A stretch of 64,000 nucleotides of DNA. Source: a virus. The stretch covers positions 1 to 64,000 of the IMG/VR virus record IMGVR_UViG_3300005663_000044; one strand, given 5' to 3'. Of the stretch, positions 1 to 7,675 are shown piece after piece. Below the pieces are notes generated by a model. That model was not told the origin of the DNA. It did no database searches and saw nothing but the letters and a program-made list of their open reading frames with translations. Positions within the stretch are counted from its first letter, which is position 1. Each line of letters starts with the position of its first letter. Both the position numbers and the translations under genes were made by a program.

Positions 1-581
1 ACAAGCTGGTCGTAACCGAACAGTGCCCGAGACGCTTGACTACCAGGAGGCATCAGCACCTTTTTCTTCTCCTCGGGGAGCCAACTACGGGCAACGAATG
101 TACGGAGCTTACCTTGTGTGATCACAGGAATAATGATTCGACAAGCATACGGGCCTACCATACAAAACCCAGCGCGTAATTCCTGAACCCAGGACGGCCT
201 GAGACCCCTACTCTGAAAATAACTAGCCGCCAGTCCAGTACCTGGGTCGATAAAAAATCCAGCCGGTAATTCCACAGTAGAGGGCGGCGTCGGCCGAGTG
301 ACAGTCAGCGCAAGAGGCTTTGAATCCCCCTGATGAATCAGCCGTTCGAGAGTATAAGATTCATTGATCGTGAGCTCGCATACATCCCGGAGGAGGCGGG
401 TGAGATGCCCTCGCGCGTCACAGTGAAAGCATGTCCAAAGACCAGTCGCTGCTGAAATATAAAGTCTTGGCTTTTCGTCGTAGCATAAGGGACAGGCAAT
501 GACGAGCTCAGTGCCGCCCTCAGCCAAGCCGACTTCGAAGTTGGCGTCCTCCAGTGTGCGAATGAGCATGTCCATGTTCAC
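1..581 (-). CDS. DNA primase, N-terminal part (cut by window edge)
   Basis: Reading leftward off the edge, this frame encodes a CHC2-type zinc-binding domain (CPLC near residues 29-32, then CFHC about 20 residues later) followed by the start of a TOPRIM-like region (PYACRIIIPVIT). That pattern is typical of DnaG or T7 gp4-type primases, which make RNA primers on the lagging strand. The GTG start at 579-581 overlaps the stop of the preceding 48-aa gene as GTGA and has an AGGGGG ribosome site 10 nt upstream; an ATG two codons later is the alternative. The helicase lies two genes upstream, giving a helicase-primase operon. The C-terminus is outside the window. Confidence 0.85.
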   Translation of the reverse strand, partial: MNMDMLIRTLEDANFEVGLAEGGTELVIACPLCYDEKPRLYISAATGLWTCFHCDARGHLTRLLRDVCELTINESYTLERLIHQGDSKPLALTVTRPTPPSTVELPAGFFIDPGTGLAASYFQSRGLRPSWVQELRAGFCMVGPYACRIIIPVITQGKLRTFVARSWLPEEKKKVLMPPGSQASRALFGYDQL

Positions 582-724
582 CGAGGGTATTCCCCCTGCA
601 CTAGGGCACAATAGTGTGCTTCTACCTTTGCCCAATCCCACGTATAGGCAGTACCCCAAGCAAAGAAGCGAAGACCCCGTTTGCCTAGATACTCAACGAC
701 TTCGACAGCTTCAGCATAAGTCAT
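578..724 (-). CDS. 48-aa protein coupled between helicase and primase
   Basis: This short frame (begins MTYAEAVEVVEYLGKRG, ends VQGEYPR) starts with an ATG overlapping the helicase stop as ATGA and ends in a TGA overlapping the primase GTG start. Such double coupling implies translation in a fixed ratio with both neighbours. It is rich in aromatic residues in the middle (FFAWGTAYTWDW). I do not recognise the family; a replisome accessory role is inferred only from position. Confidence 0.7.
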   Translation of the reverse strand: MTYAEAVEVVEYLGKRGLRFFAWGTAYTWDWAKVEAHYCALVQGEYPR

Positions 725-2010
725 TCAAGGTCACCTCTCTCTGGGTAATAATTATAGGCAGGCCATCCTTTGGCGCCACGTCCATAGCTGGTTAGGTACC
801 GCCACCACTGACCCTGTGCCCCATGTTGCGAGTCCTTCAGCACCACGAGCTTGACTAAGGGGCCCAGGTAGAAGTCTGCTTCCTCCCGGGCCTGGGAGAG
901 GCCCACACATAGGGTTGCCCTTTGCACCTTCTTGAAGGAGTCACCAATGTGCTTCAGACTAATCCGGGCCTTCTCAACAGCCTCTCTATTTAGTTGCACC
1001 GATGTCCAAACCGGTAAATTCATACTGTGGCAGATGTCCAACAGAATGTCCGAGTAGACTTCACCTTGGGATAGGTACAAATTAGGGTAGGTCTGCCGGG
1101 CCGTAATATCGTCGGCACTGTCCAGTAGTACAAGGTCAACGTCGGCCTCTTCCAGGTGCCGGCGGAGGTCAGCAACTGTACGTATACCCTCCTCAATAAC
1201 GACACTGCCTCTGTCTGTCACACCCCACTGTGTACGCTTAGCAATTAAATCATCAGCCAGGGTGTCCGGGTTGAGGTCTTGCTTAGGCTTCTCGAAGAGA
1301 GCCATGAGAATCCTTTCCCCTATCTGTACCCGACTCAGTTCATAGGTGAGATATAAAACGCGTCGGTTTGCTTTGTAGGCCGACGCCGCGAGGTAGCACA
1401 GAAGCATACTTTTACCCAGATTAGTGGGGCCGGCGACAATAGCTAGGTCACCCGGGTGGATGCCTCCCTCTAGGGCCTCGTCAAACAATTCCAAGCCAAG
1501 AGGAATAGCCTCACGAAAATTATTGGAGTGTCGAAGGATGTCCCCGAGAGTAGCACTGGGTACGAGCTCAAGGGGTTCTTCCTGAACCTCACCGGTTACC
1601 TCTCGTACACCCAGTAATTCGGAGAAGGCAGTTCCCCTGTCTCCTGCCACAAGCGCAGCACGGGCCCGGTCAAGGGCCATGCCGACATGGTAGTTCTGTA
1701 CCCATTCTTCGGCCGCAGCCCAGGCGATAGGGCGGCTAGAATCTGTAACAGGATATGCCGCCTGGATGTCCAAGAATATTTGTCTGTATTCCTCATGCAA
1801 ATCCTCATCTTCAATCGCACCGTCGACCCAGTACAAGAATGCTGCCCAGTCCATCAGTTGGTGGTGGGCATCCCAATGTTCTAGTGCGGCGCCCAGTAGA
1901 AATCGTGTTGGCCCCTTGGGAAGGGACTCAGGTACCAAGGTGTGTCTCCACTTCTCAAGGAAAGCAGAGTCCACCAGTACCAGACTCATGGCCCAAAATA
2001 AACCTTGCAT
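721..2010 (-). CDS. Replicative DNA helicase, DnaB/gp4 (RecA-fold) family
   Basis: The 429-aa protein has an all-alpha N-terminal half and a C-terminal RecA-like ATPase: Walker A GPTNLGKS at about residues 194-201, Walker B VDLVLLD at about 285-291, and a VQLNREA segment after a hydrophobic strand, matching motif H3 of hexameric replicative helicases. It would unwind DNA ahead of the phage polymerase and act with the primase downstream. ATG 2010 has no clear ribosome site; a second in-frame ATG seven codons later (MSLVLVD) has AAGG upstream and is also possible. It lies 21 nt after a small membrane-protein gene. Confidence 0.88.
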   Translation of the reverse strand: MQGLFWAMSLVLVDSAFLEKWRHTLVPESLPKGPTRFLLGAALEHWDAHHQLMDWAAFLYWVDGAIEDEDLHEEYRQIFLDIQAAYPVTDSSRPIAWAAAEEWVQNYHVGMALDRARAALVAGDRGTAFSELLGVREVTGEVQEEPLELVPSATLGDILRHSNNFREAIPLGLELFDEALEGGIHPGDLAIVAGPTNLGKSMLLCYLAASAYKANRRVLYLTYELSRVQIGERILMALFEKPKQDLNPDTLADDLIAKRTQWGVTDRGSVVIEEGIRTVADLRRHLEEADVDLVLLDSADDITARQTYPNLYLSQGEVYSDILLDICHSMNLPVWTSVQLNREAVEKARISLKHIGDSFKKVQRATLCVGLSQAREEADFYLGPLVKLVVLKDSQHGAQGQWWRYLTSYGRGAKGWPAYNYYPERGDLE

Positions 2011-2031
2011 AACTAGATTTTTCTGGACTGA

Positions 2032-2127
2032 CTAAAGCAATAATGTGATGAGGATAGCAGTTATGGCTGCACCATAAATTATACCAGCAACAAAGAACAG
2101 GGCGTTTTCAAGTAAGTATTCATCCAC
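2032..2127 (-). CDS. 31-aa single-pass membrane peptide
   Basis: A GTG start with GGAG seven nt upstream opens a 31-codon frame, overlapping the end of the preceding gene by 8 nt. The product (begins VDEYLLENALFFVAG) is one hydrophobic helix with an acidic N-terminus. Function unknown; it could sit in the inner membrane. Confidence 0.55.
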   Translation of the reverse strand: MDEYLLENALFFVAGIIYGAAITAILITLLL

Positions 2128-2470
2128 GTTTCAGCTCCTTTTGCATGGTCGGCACAAGCGAAGCAAAAATTGAAAAGTGCCTTGGGTCAGAGCGTAGCCG
2201 GTCTCCGTGGTCGAGAAGGAAGTGTGTGCCCAGCTCCTGCAGGTCAGACAGGCTGTGCTTCTTAAGTAGGGACTGGACGATGCGGATACCCTGAGGCTCA
2301 GCCACCCGGTAGACGTAAGGAATGTCCATCTTCTGGCACTCACTCCTCCACCAGTTAATGAATTTCATGTGTGGTAGTATCTCTTGCCGGGGTAGGGCCG
2401 GCAGACTCGCATCTTCTTTCACCATTAGAAGGTAGCGGTGCCCGCCATCTGAGATTGAGAGGGTCTTCAA
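2120..2470 (-). CDS. Hypothetical protein upstream of helicase
   Basis: About 116 aa, charged, with a helical C-terminal half (IVQSLLKKHSLSDLQELG ... FASLVPTMQKELKRG). I prefer the TTG start at 2468-2470, which has the strong GGAGGAGAGG site just upstream and overlaps the previous stop; an ATG at 2497 is also in frame. Position next to helicase and primase would fit a helicase loader or replication adaptor, but no motif shows this. Confidence 0.7.
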   Translation of the reverse strand: MKTLSISDGGHRYLLMVKEDASLPALPRQEILPHMKFINWWRSECQKMDIPYVYRVAEPQGIRIVQSLLKKHSLSDLQELGTHFLLDHGDRLRSDPRHFSIFASLVPTMQKELKRG

Positions 2471-2694
2471 ACGTCCTCTCCTCCACAGGTTTCGCACACC
2501 CCATCCATTATTCTAGTGTCACAACATGCACTACCTCGCAGGTGGTCGCTAGGTATGTGGGTAAAGCCTGCAATTTCATTCATGGCACAATCATCGCAGA
2601 TAAATGCCTTGCAGCCGTAACAGAAGAGTTCTTTGTCTATTGTTGCACCGCAGTCACCAATACAAGGGCCTTCATTTGGTACATCGTTACTCAT
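2467..2694 (-). CDS. Cys-rich putative zinc-binding protein
   Basis: 75 aa with about five cysteine pairs: CIGDC, CYGC, CDDC, CC and CETC near the C-terminus, plus a His-Ile-Pro-Ser-Asp-His stretch. The spacing resembles B-box or RING-like treble-clef zinc folds. One of many such small proteins in this region. Its stop overlaps the TTG start of the next gene. No enzymatic motif is visible. Confidence 0.75.
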   Translation of the reverse strand: MSNDVPNEGPCIGDCGATIDKELFCYGCKAFICDDCAMNEIAGFTHIPSDHLRGSACCDTRIMDGVCETCGGEDV

Positions 2695-2696
2695 GA

Positions 2697-2912
2697 TTAC
2701 TCTACTTTCTTGAGAAAGGCAATTGCCACTTCAAGATACTTTCGGGTCTTGATAGGAATTACATCAAGACGGTTGCGAATGTTTGCCTCCAACCAACCCG
2801 CCGCGAACCGCGCAGCATCACGCCCACTCGGGTCTTCCCCGAGATGCCGCTCGGCATCTGCTATTTCCCTCTTTTTCCGAGCTGAGTCTTCAGTAGCTTG
2901 TTGAGCTGCCAC
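2697..2912 (-). CDS. Hypothetical helical protein, 71 aa
   Basis: GTG start. Strongly charged N-terminal helix (ARKKREIADAERHLGEDP) followed by ARFAAGWLEANIRNRL and a C-terminal helix. No recognised family; packed 2 nt from the next gene in the same operon. Confidence 0.6.
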   Translation of the reverse strand: MAAQQATEDSARKKREIADAERHLGEDPSGRDAARFAAGWLEANIRNRLDVIPIKTRKYLEVAIAFLKKVE

Positions 2913-2915
2913 TAC

Positions 2916-3443
2916 TTAACTCTTCTTCTCTTCGCGCCGGCAGGCAGCACAACTCTTTTGATCAGGGTTGGATAGCTCACCACAGTCATTACAGTAGAGA
3001 GAGGCATGTTCATCTAGGCTTATGGGGCACATATCTTCGCCAGAGGCTGCGTCAACCTGTTGGAACCAACCATCACCAAGGTTAAGATGGAGCTTGTCAA
3101 GTAGGTCACCATCGTCAGTCTTGAGGTTAATTACCAGAGGCACCACTGGTTGACAGCTCATACAGAAGTAGGTTGTGGTAACGACCGGTGCATCCTGACC
3201 AGAGGAGGAGATTTCAATTTGGAAAACTGAAGTCAGCTTCTCTTCTCGAAAGATACCACCACATTTATGACAAGCCTGTGTAGGTGGCGCGATAGTAACT
3301 CGCGTGTCCTGGGGTGAGGACAGGTCATGACGAATTGCCTTGACCGTCTCCTCTCGCTGTGCCATCGTATCATAACTTGGTGTGAAGACAGGACGCCTCC
3401 ACGGGGGAACGAACCTTTTTATTAGTGCAGGTAGAATTTTCAT
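2916..3443 (-). CDS. Zinc-ribbon protein, first gene after an early promoter
   Basis: 175 aa. A CHKCGG ... CMSC ribbon brackets a beta-rich segment near residues 58-100, and a second ribbon (CNDCGELS ... CAAC) ends the protein. It is the first gene after the promoter at 3,464-3,493, with a GGAGG site and only about 14 nt of leader, so it should be made early and strongly. Function unknown; nucleic-acid or protein binding is inferred from the ribbons. Confidence 0.75.
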   Translation of the reverse strand: MKILPALIKRFVPPWRRPVFTPSYDTMAQREETVKAIRHDLSSPQDTRVTIAPPTQACHKCGGIFREEKLTSVFQIEISSSGQDAPVVTTTYFCMSCQPVVPLVINLKTDDGDLLDKLHLNLGDGWFQQVDAASGEDMCPISLDEHASLYCNDCGELSNPDQKSCAACRREEKKS

Positions 3444-3463
3444 TGTTGCACCTCCTCTATTCC

Positions 3464-3493
3464 TTTATACCATGTCGACCAGCGATGTGTCAA
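3464..3493 (-). promoter_or_regulatory. Sigma70-like leftward promoter
   Basis: On the minus strand TTGACA (3,488-3,493) and TATAAA (3,464-3,469) are separated by 18 nt. It overlaps the stop codon of the upstream gene and directs transcription into the zinc-ribbon gene at 3,443. Confidence 0.8.
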
Positions 3494-3744
3494 GGGCTTT
3501 TGCCAATTTTCTTGAGCCCTTTTTTCGTTAGTTCATCGACGAACTGGTAGGCACCGAAGTTGTTTTGGGCCATTACTATGCCATCAAACTCTCTATATGC
3601 GTCCAGATAACCATGTCTCCTAGCGTGCCGAATGGTCACATCATCAATACGTGCGGGCCACGGATGAAACCTAGTAATACGCTTACTAGGGAGACGGTAC
3701 ACAAAACGTAAGGCTTTTAACACATCCTTGGTTGTGACACTCAT
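3490..3744 (-). CDS. Hypothetical protein, 84 aa
   Basis: Basic protein (RFVYRLPSKRITRFHPWP early, ELTKKGLKKIGKSP at the end). The helical middle and C-terminal basic tail would suit a winged-helix or other DNA-binding fold, but I cannot assign a family. The start overlaps the HNH stop as ATGA. Confidence 0.65.
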   Translation of the reverse strand: MSVTTKDVLKALRFVYRLPSKRITRFHPWPARIDDVTIRHARRHGYLDAYREFDGIVMAQNNFGAYQFVDELTKKGLKKIGKSP

Positions 3745-4256
3745 GGTTCCTGCCTTTCTTTGAACTCGGTAATATGGTTGAGGCCCTGTGCTGCTTGTCG
3801 TGTACGTCGCTGAGCTTCAATCTCCTGCAGTAGGGGTTCTCCGAACAGATGCCCGGGAGCAACTAGCCGGCCGTGCCAGTACAGGCGCTCATGGTTCATA
3901 GTGAAGCCAACCTCCCGTCCTTTACGTGCATTGCACCGATGACAAGACCATACCAAGTTCTCAAACGCACTTTCACTTCCTTTGTTACTGCGGGGCATCA
4001 CATGGTCTATTTCCCCACCAGTGCCACCACAGTAGCGACAGCGGCCGCTATCCCTCAACCTAATGAAGTCCCGCACTAAGGCCCGACGCTTGGGCCACGG
4101 GCGCTTACGTCCACGCTGAGCCCACATCCGATTCTTTGGAGGTGTAGGCTGGCCCGGCGCCTGGGCTAAGGCACAACACGGGTTGAATGGGTCATAGTCA
4201 AAGATGTGTCCGCGGGGACAATAGCGTCTAGTCTTTGCTACCATTACGCTTCTCAC
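3741..4256 (-). CDS. HNH endonuclease
   Basis: 171 aa. The HNH core is clear: CRYCGG, then EIDHVMPRSNKGSES, ENLVWSCHRCNARKG, giving two zinc-coordinating CxxC pairs and the catalytic His in IDHV. An N-terminal CPRGH ... CC motif precedes it. The family cuts DNA, often as free-standing homing enzymes; here it is inside the early operon. GTG 4256 overlaps the previous stop (GTGA); an ATG four codons later with AGGAG upstream is equally plausible. Confidence 0.85.
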   Translation of the reverse strand: MRSVMVAKTRRYCPRGHIFDYDPFNPCCALAQAPGQPTPPKNRMWAQRGRKRPWPKRRALVRDFIRLRDSGRCRYCGGTGGEIDHVMPRSNKGSESAFENLVWSCHRCNARKGREVGFTMNHERLYWHGRLVAPGHLFGEPLLQEIEAQRRTRQAAQGLNHITEFKERQEP

Positions 4257-4357
4257 TCCTGTCTCTTCGCGGCAGGTATATCTAAGCCAACCCCGTATCG
4301 ACTTTTGATGTGCCCTCGCAGCTCAGCCATCTGCTCCTCAGCACTAGACCTCGTCAT
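4253..4357 (-). CDS. 34-aa hypothetical protein
   Basis: ATG with GGAGG 6 nt upstream; product begins MTRSSAEEQMAELRG and ends AAKRQE. Its TGA overlaps the HNH GTG start. No recognised family; the strong ribosome site and coupling argue it is translated. Confidence 0.55.
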   Translation of the reverse strand: MTRSSAEEQMAELRGHIKSRYGVGLDIPAAKRQE

Positions 4358-4373
4358 CGTGCGCCTCCAGCGT

Positions 4374-4454
4374 CTAGATGTTGTCAGTTGGAGCGATGGG
4401 GGAGCGTTCCTGAACCACTTCCTTTGTTAGTTGGTCTAATGTTTCGTCACTCAT
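4374..4454 (-). CDS. 26-aa hypothetical protein
   Basis: Begins MSDETLDQLTKEVVQ behind a very strong GGAGGAGG site. It is the first frame downstream of the 4,520-4,647 repeat array, so it may be a leader peptide as much as a functional protein. Confidence 0.5.
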   Translation of the reverse strand: MSDETLDQLTKEVVQERSPIAPTDNI

Positions 4455-4519
4455 GACTTTCTTCCTCCTCCTTTAGTCTTAGTACCTCTAAACCCTTAAC
4501 CTATCCTCTACTGTCTTAG

Positions 4520-4647
4520 GTGACTCACAACCCATTGTGAGTCACACTATATTCTTTTGCCCTTCTGAGCTATAAGTAATGTGTAGTGAGGCACAACCCA
4601 TTGTGAGGCACAACCCATTGTGAGGCACACTATATTATGTGAGTCAC
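4520..4647. repeat. Left GTGAG(K)CAC iteron array
   Basis: Six 9-bp sites of the form GTGA(G/C)(T/G)CAC lie at 4,520, 4,537, 4,586, 4,603, 4,620 and 4,639. Three consecutive units repeat every 17 bp (GTGAGGCACAACCCATT). The first pair forms a perfect palindrome: arms GTGACTCACAA and TTGTGAGTCAC around CCCA. The stretch lies between two genes and has no coding frame. A 30-bp block (4,577-4,606) is identical to 18,585-18,614. Operator or replication iterons are the likely roles. Confidence 0.85.
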
Positions 4648-4655
4648 CTAGGGTT

Positions 4656-4943
4656 TTATAGGTTAGGGATGGGCTCGACCTCTTCTTCTTCCTCTGTTTG
4701 CTCAGGCTTCCCTGGGACATCAACTTCGTCGTCCTCCCGAGCCGGTGCCCATATATCAATAGACACTAGGTTCTCCCCGGGGGCTTCAGCTTTGATGTAC
4801 ACCACGCCAGCCTCTTGTATGACGCCTCCTTTTTCTAGGGCCTCAATGACAGCATTGGTAAGTCCGGCCGGCCCTAGTGTTCCGCCAAACCCTATCTCAA
4901 GTTGTAATATCTGGCTGATTGCTTGGATGTGGTTGTACTTCAT
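4656..4943 (-). CDS. Hypothetical acidic-tailed protein
   Basis: 95 aa; helical N-terminus, then a strongly acidic C-terminal tail (REDDEVDVPGKPEQTEEEEE). GAGGAGAAG ribosome site. It is the last gene before the left iteron array. No family recognised. Confidence 0.65.
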   Translation of the reverse strand: MKYNHIQAISQILQLEIGFGGTLGPAGLTNAVIEALEKGGVIQEAGVVYIKAEAPGENLVSIDIWAPAREDDEVDVPGKPEQTEEEEEVEPIPNL

Positions 4944-5136
4944 GTTTCTTCTCCTCTTGGCAACGGATACAGTATACTCGACTACCTAGGGTGTGTCCTT
5001 CACAAACAGGGTTCCCTGCGGGGCACGGAATGATGTTGTTGAACACTAACCATTGACTACCGGAGTCGGGTTGTTCGTCCCAAGGTATGCCACAACCTGT
5101 ACAAACAACCATGTGGTCGTGATATTCTGGGCTCAT
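4897..5136 (-). CDS. Small zinc-binding-like protein
   Basis: 79 aa with CTGCG, CPAGNPVCEGH and CIRC motifs, consistent with one zinc-ribbon. Its C-terminus overlaps the next gene by 47 nt. Function unknown. Confidence 0.65.
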   Translation of the reverse strand: MSPEYHDHMVVCTGCGIPWDEQPDSGSQWLVFNNIIPCPAGNPVCEGHTLGSRVYCIRCQEEKKHEVQPHPSNQPDITT

Positions 5137-5139
5137 TCC

Positions 5140-5349
5140 TTATAGCTCCAGACTGTCTTGTTTGGCTGCTTGGCAATCTGTCCAACAGTCGTCACACAAA
5201 TCGGGCGCCTCGTCTGCACATCCAAACCCAGCACAGACAACACGTTTACATCCTTCACAAATCCAGAGCTCTCCGTAGCAATTACGCACTCCTTCAGGGT
5301 CGGGTTTCGTCTTATGCGCCTGACAGTATCCATCGGTGATTTTTAACAT
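5140..5349 (-). CDS. Small Cys-rich zinc-binding-like protein
   Basis: 69 aa; CEGCKRVVCAGFGC ... CDDCW gives two metal-binding pairs. The ATG overlaps the stop of the preceding gene as TAATG. A competing frame in the same stretch lacks the cysteine pattern and was set aside. Confidence 0.7.
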   Translation of the reverse strand: MLKITDGYCQAHKTKPDPEGVRNCYGELWICEGCKRVVCAGFGCADEAPDLCDDCWTDCQAAKQDSLEL

Positions 5350-5501
5350 TACTCCACCTCAAAGCCGGGGCATCCACAATAGTGAACACCACTCCATGCC
5401 CAGTTGTCGGCAGTACACCCGCGGTTACGACCCGGGGTGTACCCATAATCATAGTGCATTGTCTCACTGTGCTTGCAGTGGACACAGAGCTTAGTCAACA
5501 T
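5349..5501 (-). CDS. 50-aa Cys-rich protein
   Basis: Begins MLTKLCVHCKHSETMHYD and ends YCGCPGFEVE: two cysteine pairs around an aromatic core, zinc-ribbon-like. TAATG overlap with the following gene. Upstream, a 12-codon frame (5,491-5,529) overlaps the helicase stop as ATGA and may merely couple translation. Confidence 0.6.
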   Translation of the reverse strand: MLTKLCVHCKHSETMHYDYGYTPGRNRGCTADNWAWSGVHYCGCPGFEVE

Positions 5502-5525
5502 CGGGTTTCTCGCAGTCACACTCAC

Positions 5526-6935
5526 TCATAATGCTACCTCCAACTCTTGGAAATTTGTTTCGACTACCTCGTAAGCCGGCTGGTCGGCGTATGTTTGGCG
5601 CCGCTTACGGGCGTGAGTCCCTAAGTATGTACCGGTATCCAAAAAATCAAATACAAAAAGTCTGTCCTTACCGTCTGCTACCCTCATGCCTCTCCCAACA
5701 CGTTGAATTGTAACATGCGGCGCCTTACCTCCGCCCGCTAAGATGAGGCACTTAATCTGTGGTATATCCAAACCCTCGTCTGCTATTTTTGAGGTTATCA
5801 GAATGTCCTGTTTCCCTTGACGTATAGCCTCCCAGGCCCTCTTTCGCGTACCCGTAGGTGAGTTACCAGCTATGAACGCAGTACCAAGAGCTCGCGCGAG
5901 TTTCTCCCCGTGCTGCAGCCGCTCTACTAGTATGACGACAGGCTTGGGTAGGGACTGGGCGAGCTCCACTATCATTCGGTTGCGTATCGAATTGTCTACA
6001 ATACCCTTAGCTACAGCCTCTTGCCAGGTCTGATACCGGGCTGGCTTCCCGGGTATCTTGATAAGGAACACATCAGTTGGGGCTAGGTAACCCTCATCTG
6101 TCAGCTCCTTGGCGAATACCCGGTGGATTGTTGGGCCCAACCAGGAGCTCACCTTAAAGAAGGTCTCTACATCTCCTTCTTTGTCAGGAGTGGCGCTGTA
6201 GCCGAGGCGCCAGCGAGCAGCCCACAACTGAGCCATCACCTTCTCGAAGCTCTTGGCGGGCAAATGGTGCGCTTCATCTACCGCTACGTGTCCGATGTCC
6301 TCGCGCAGCCAGCGCAGCACCTCTGGTATTTTCTCCTTCACCCGTAGGTACAGGGTCTGGAATGTGGCAACCGTGATGACCCGTGGCTCCCACATGCCAT
6401 CGCCAATGATACCAACAACATCGGAGTCAACACCCAAAACCTGGCGAAATCGCTCGACTGTTTGGTGCATCAAATCCTTCCGATGGACAAGTATCAGGGC
6501 CGGCCGTCCGATACTCTTGGTCAGTTCTATCATCACCTCTGTCTTGCCTGCGCCGGTGGGTTGATGCACCAAACCTCGCTGCTTTTCAAGCCCTGCGTTA
6601 CAGGCATCCCACTGATATGAGCGTAGCTTACTATTGTCTGTTGCTGGTAGCCCCGCTAAGAGAGGGGACACAGGCAAGGGCTCTGGTCTCTGGTCAATGA
6701 CCTCGATGCTAATGCCTTCCTTCTCCAACCGTTCAACAAGCCAAGGCACCAGGCCGGCCGCAAACTGCCCCTTCGCATTGATAATTCTAGTCCAGCCATC
6801 CCAGACCCCAAGTTTGAAGGCGCGGCTGAAATTGTAGCCCTTTGCTCGATACTTCAACACCTCTTTGGCCGTCCACAGAGCAGGGCCCTGGAGCTCAGCC
6901 CAGGTGTTGGTCATGAGGATGGTGTTGTTGCTCAT
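5526..6935 (-). CDS. SF2 DNA helicase, UvsW/XPB-like
   Basis: 469 aa. Motif I QPTGAGKTE (about residue 126), motif II DEAHH (about 218), motif III YSATP (about 245) and motif VI QRVGRGMR (about 412) are all present, so both RecA lobes are intact. The N-terminal 100 residues resemble the small N-domain of phage UvsW-type helicases, which process recombination and fork intermediates. TAA of the preceding DUF4177-like gene lies 2 nt upstream of its ATG. Likely acts with the RuvC-like and SbcCD-like proteins on the right side of the window. Confidence 0.9.
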   Translation of the reverse strand: MSNNTILMTNTWAELQGPALWTAKEVLKYRAKGYNFSRAFKLGVWDGWTRIINAKGQFAAGLVPWLVERLEKEGISIEVIDQRPEPLPVSPLLAGLPATDNSKLRSYQWDACNAGLEKQRGLVHQPTGAGKTEVMIELTKSIGRPALILVHRKDLMHQTVERFRQVLGVDSDVVGIIGDGMWEPRVITVATFQTLYLRVKEKIPEVLRWLREDIGHVAVDEAHHLPAKSFEKVMAQLWAARWRLGYSATPDKEGDVETFFKVSSWLGPTIHRVFAKELTDEGYLAPTDVFLIKIPGKPARYQTWQEAVAKGIVDNSIRNRMIVELAQSLPKPVVILVERLQHGEKLARALGTAFIAGNSPTGTRKRAWEAIRQGKQDILITSKIADEGLDIPQIKCLILAGGGKAPHVTIQRVGRGMRVADGKDRLFVFDFLDTGTYLGTHARKRRQTYADQPAYEVVETNFQELEVAL

Positions 6936-6936
6936 T

Positions 6937-7086
6937 TTACCCCCTCTTTATTCGCCGGAAGAGGATAACGTAGCGGTCTGCGGCCCCTCCTAGAGCCACA
7001 AACTCCCAGCCCTGTTCATCTTTCTGATTGCAGACCTTCTCGATGTCCTGCACCTTCTTCGAGTCAAACGTGATGTATTCAAACAT
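6937..7086 (-). CDS. DUF4177-like small protein
   Basis: 49 aa, behind GGAGG. It begins MFEYITFDSKKVQD and has the GWEFVALGG ... VILFRRIK pattern seen in the DUF4177 family (short beta-alpha-beta proteins of unknown function). Directly precedes the SF2 helicase gene. Confidence 0.65.
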   Translation of the reverse strand: MFEYITFDSKKVQDIEKVCNQKDEQGWEFVALGGAADRYVILFRRIKRG

Positions 7087-7151
7087 AAGTAGTACCTCCT
7101 TCCTCCTCTCTCTTGTTGGGGGGCATCCCTGCCCCGTACCTTTGGGTATCC

Positions 7152-7565
7152 CTAATCAATTAACAGCGGGAGACACTCATTGAGCGCGATGCTTTGGCCT
7201 ACTTGCTCTGCCTCGGCGTCGCTGAGGGCCACAACCTCATCGACCGTCATCCGCAACATGGTAGCATCCGCTGCACAAGCTGCTACGTCATCGCCCAACC
7301 CGCTGTCGAGGAATGCCTCGTAGGCAATACTCCACGTTTCCGCTGTCCAGCCGTTCTGGAACGGACAGGTGCCCGTGAGAAAACAGCCTTCGGCCTCAAC
7401 CGGCTCCGGCACGGCTGCCGTCTGCCCCTGTTCCTCAAGTGCTTCGAGGTAGGCGATCTCGTCGGCGGTAAACTCCGTCGCCTCCTCTATGGGCGTGCAG
7501 GCCACCGCGAACCCTGCGATGAGTAGGCCGACAACGCCCAGTATGATCTTCGTGTGTGTCTTCAT
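7152..7565 (-). CDS. Putative phage lipoprotein
   Basis: 137 aa from ATG 7565, which has GGAGAAACC upstream. Residues 5-23 form a classic type II signal: KTHTK, hydrophobic IILGVVGLLIAGF, then AVAC as lipobox, so the mature protein would start at that Cys and be lipid-anchored outside the cytoplasm. The mature part is acidic with further cysteines (CFLTGTC, CAAD, NECL). Early-expressed phage lipoproteins are known in other phages as superinfection-exclusion factors; that role here is inference. Confidence 0.75.
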   Translation of the reverse strand: MKTHTKIILGVVGLLIAGFAVACTPIEEATEFTADEIAYLEALEEQGQTAAVPEPVEAEGCFLTGTCPFQNGWTAETWSIAYEAFLDSGLGDDVAACAADATMLRMTVDEVVALSDAEAEQVGQSIALNECLPLLID

Positions 7566-7620
7566 GATGGTTTCTCCTCTCAATGGGGGCCGTCCCGCCG
7601 CTCGCTGGTGTATGCCGTCC

Positions 7621-7659
7621 TTAGGCTCGGAAGACCCTCCGGTCTACCGTCCCACTCAT
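7621..7659 (-). CDS. 12-aa leader peptide upstream of lipoprotein
   Basis: A strong AGGAGG site is followed by a 12-codon frame (begins MSGTVDRRV). Too short for a family; may be a leader or a chance frame in the 90-nt gap. Confidence 0.25.
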   Translation of the reverse strand: MSGTVDRRVFRA

Positions 7660-7675
7660 CTTATGCCTCCTGTTC

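Noticed and set aside
5133-5333. 66-codon frame overlapping 5,140-5,349
   Set aside because: Lacks the cysteine pattern and a ribosome site; the other frame has both and overlaps its neighbour as TAATG.
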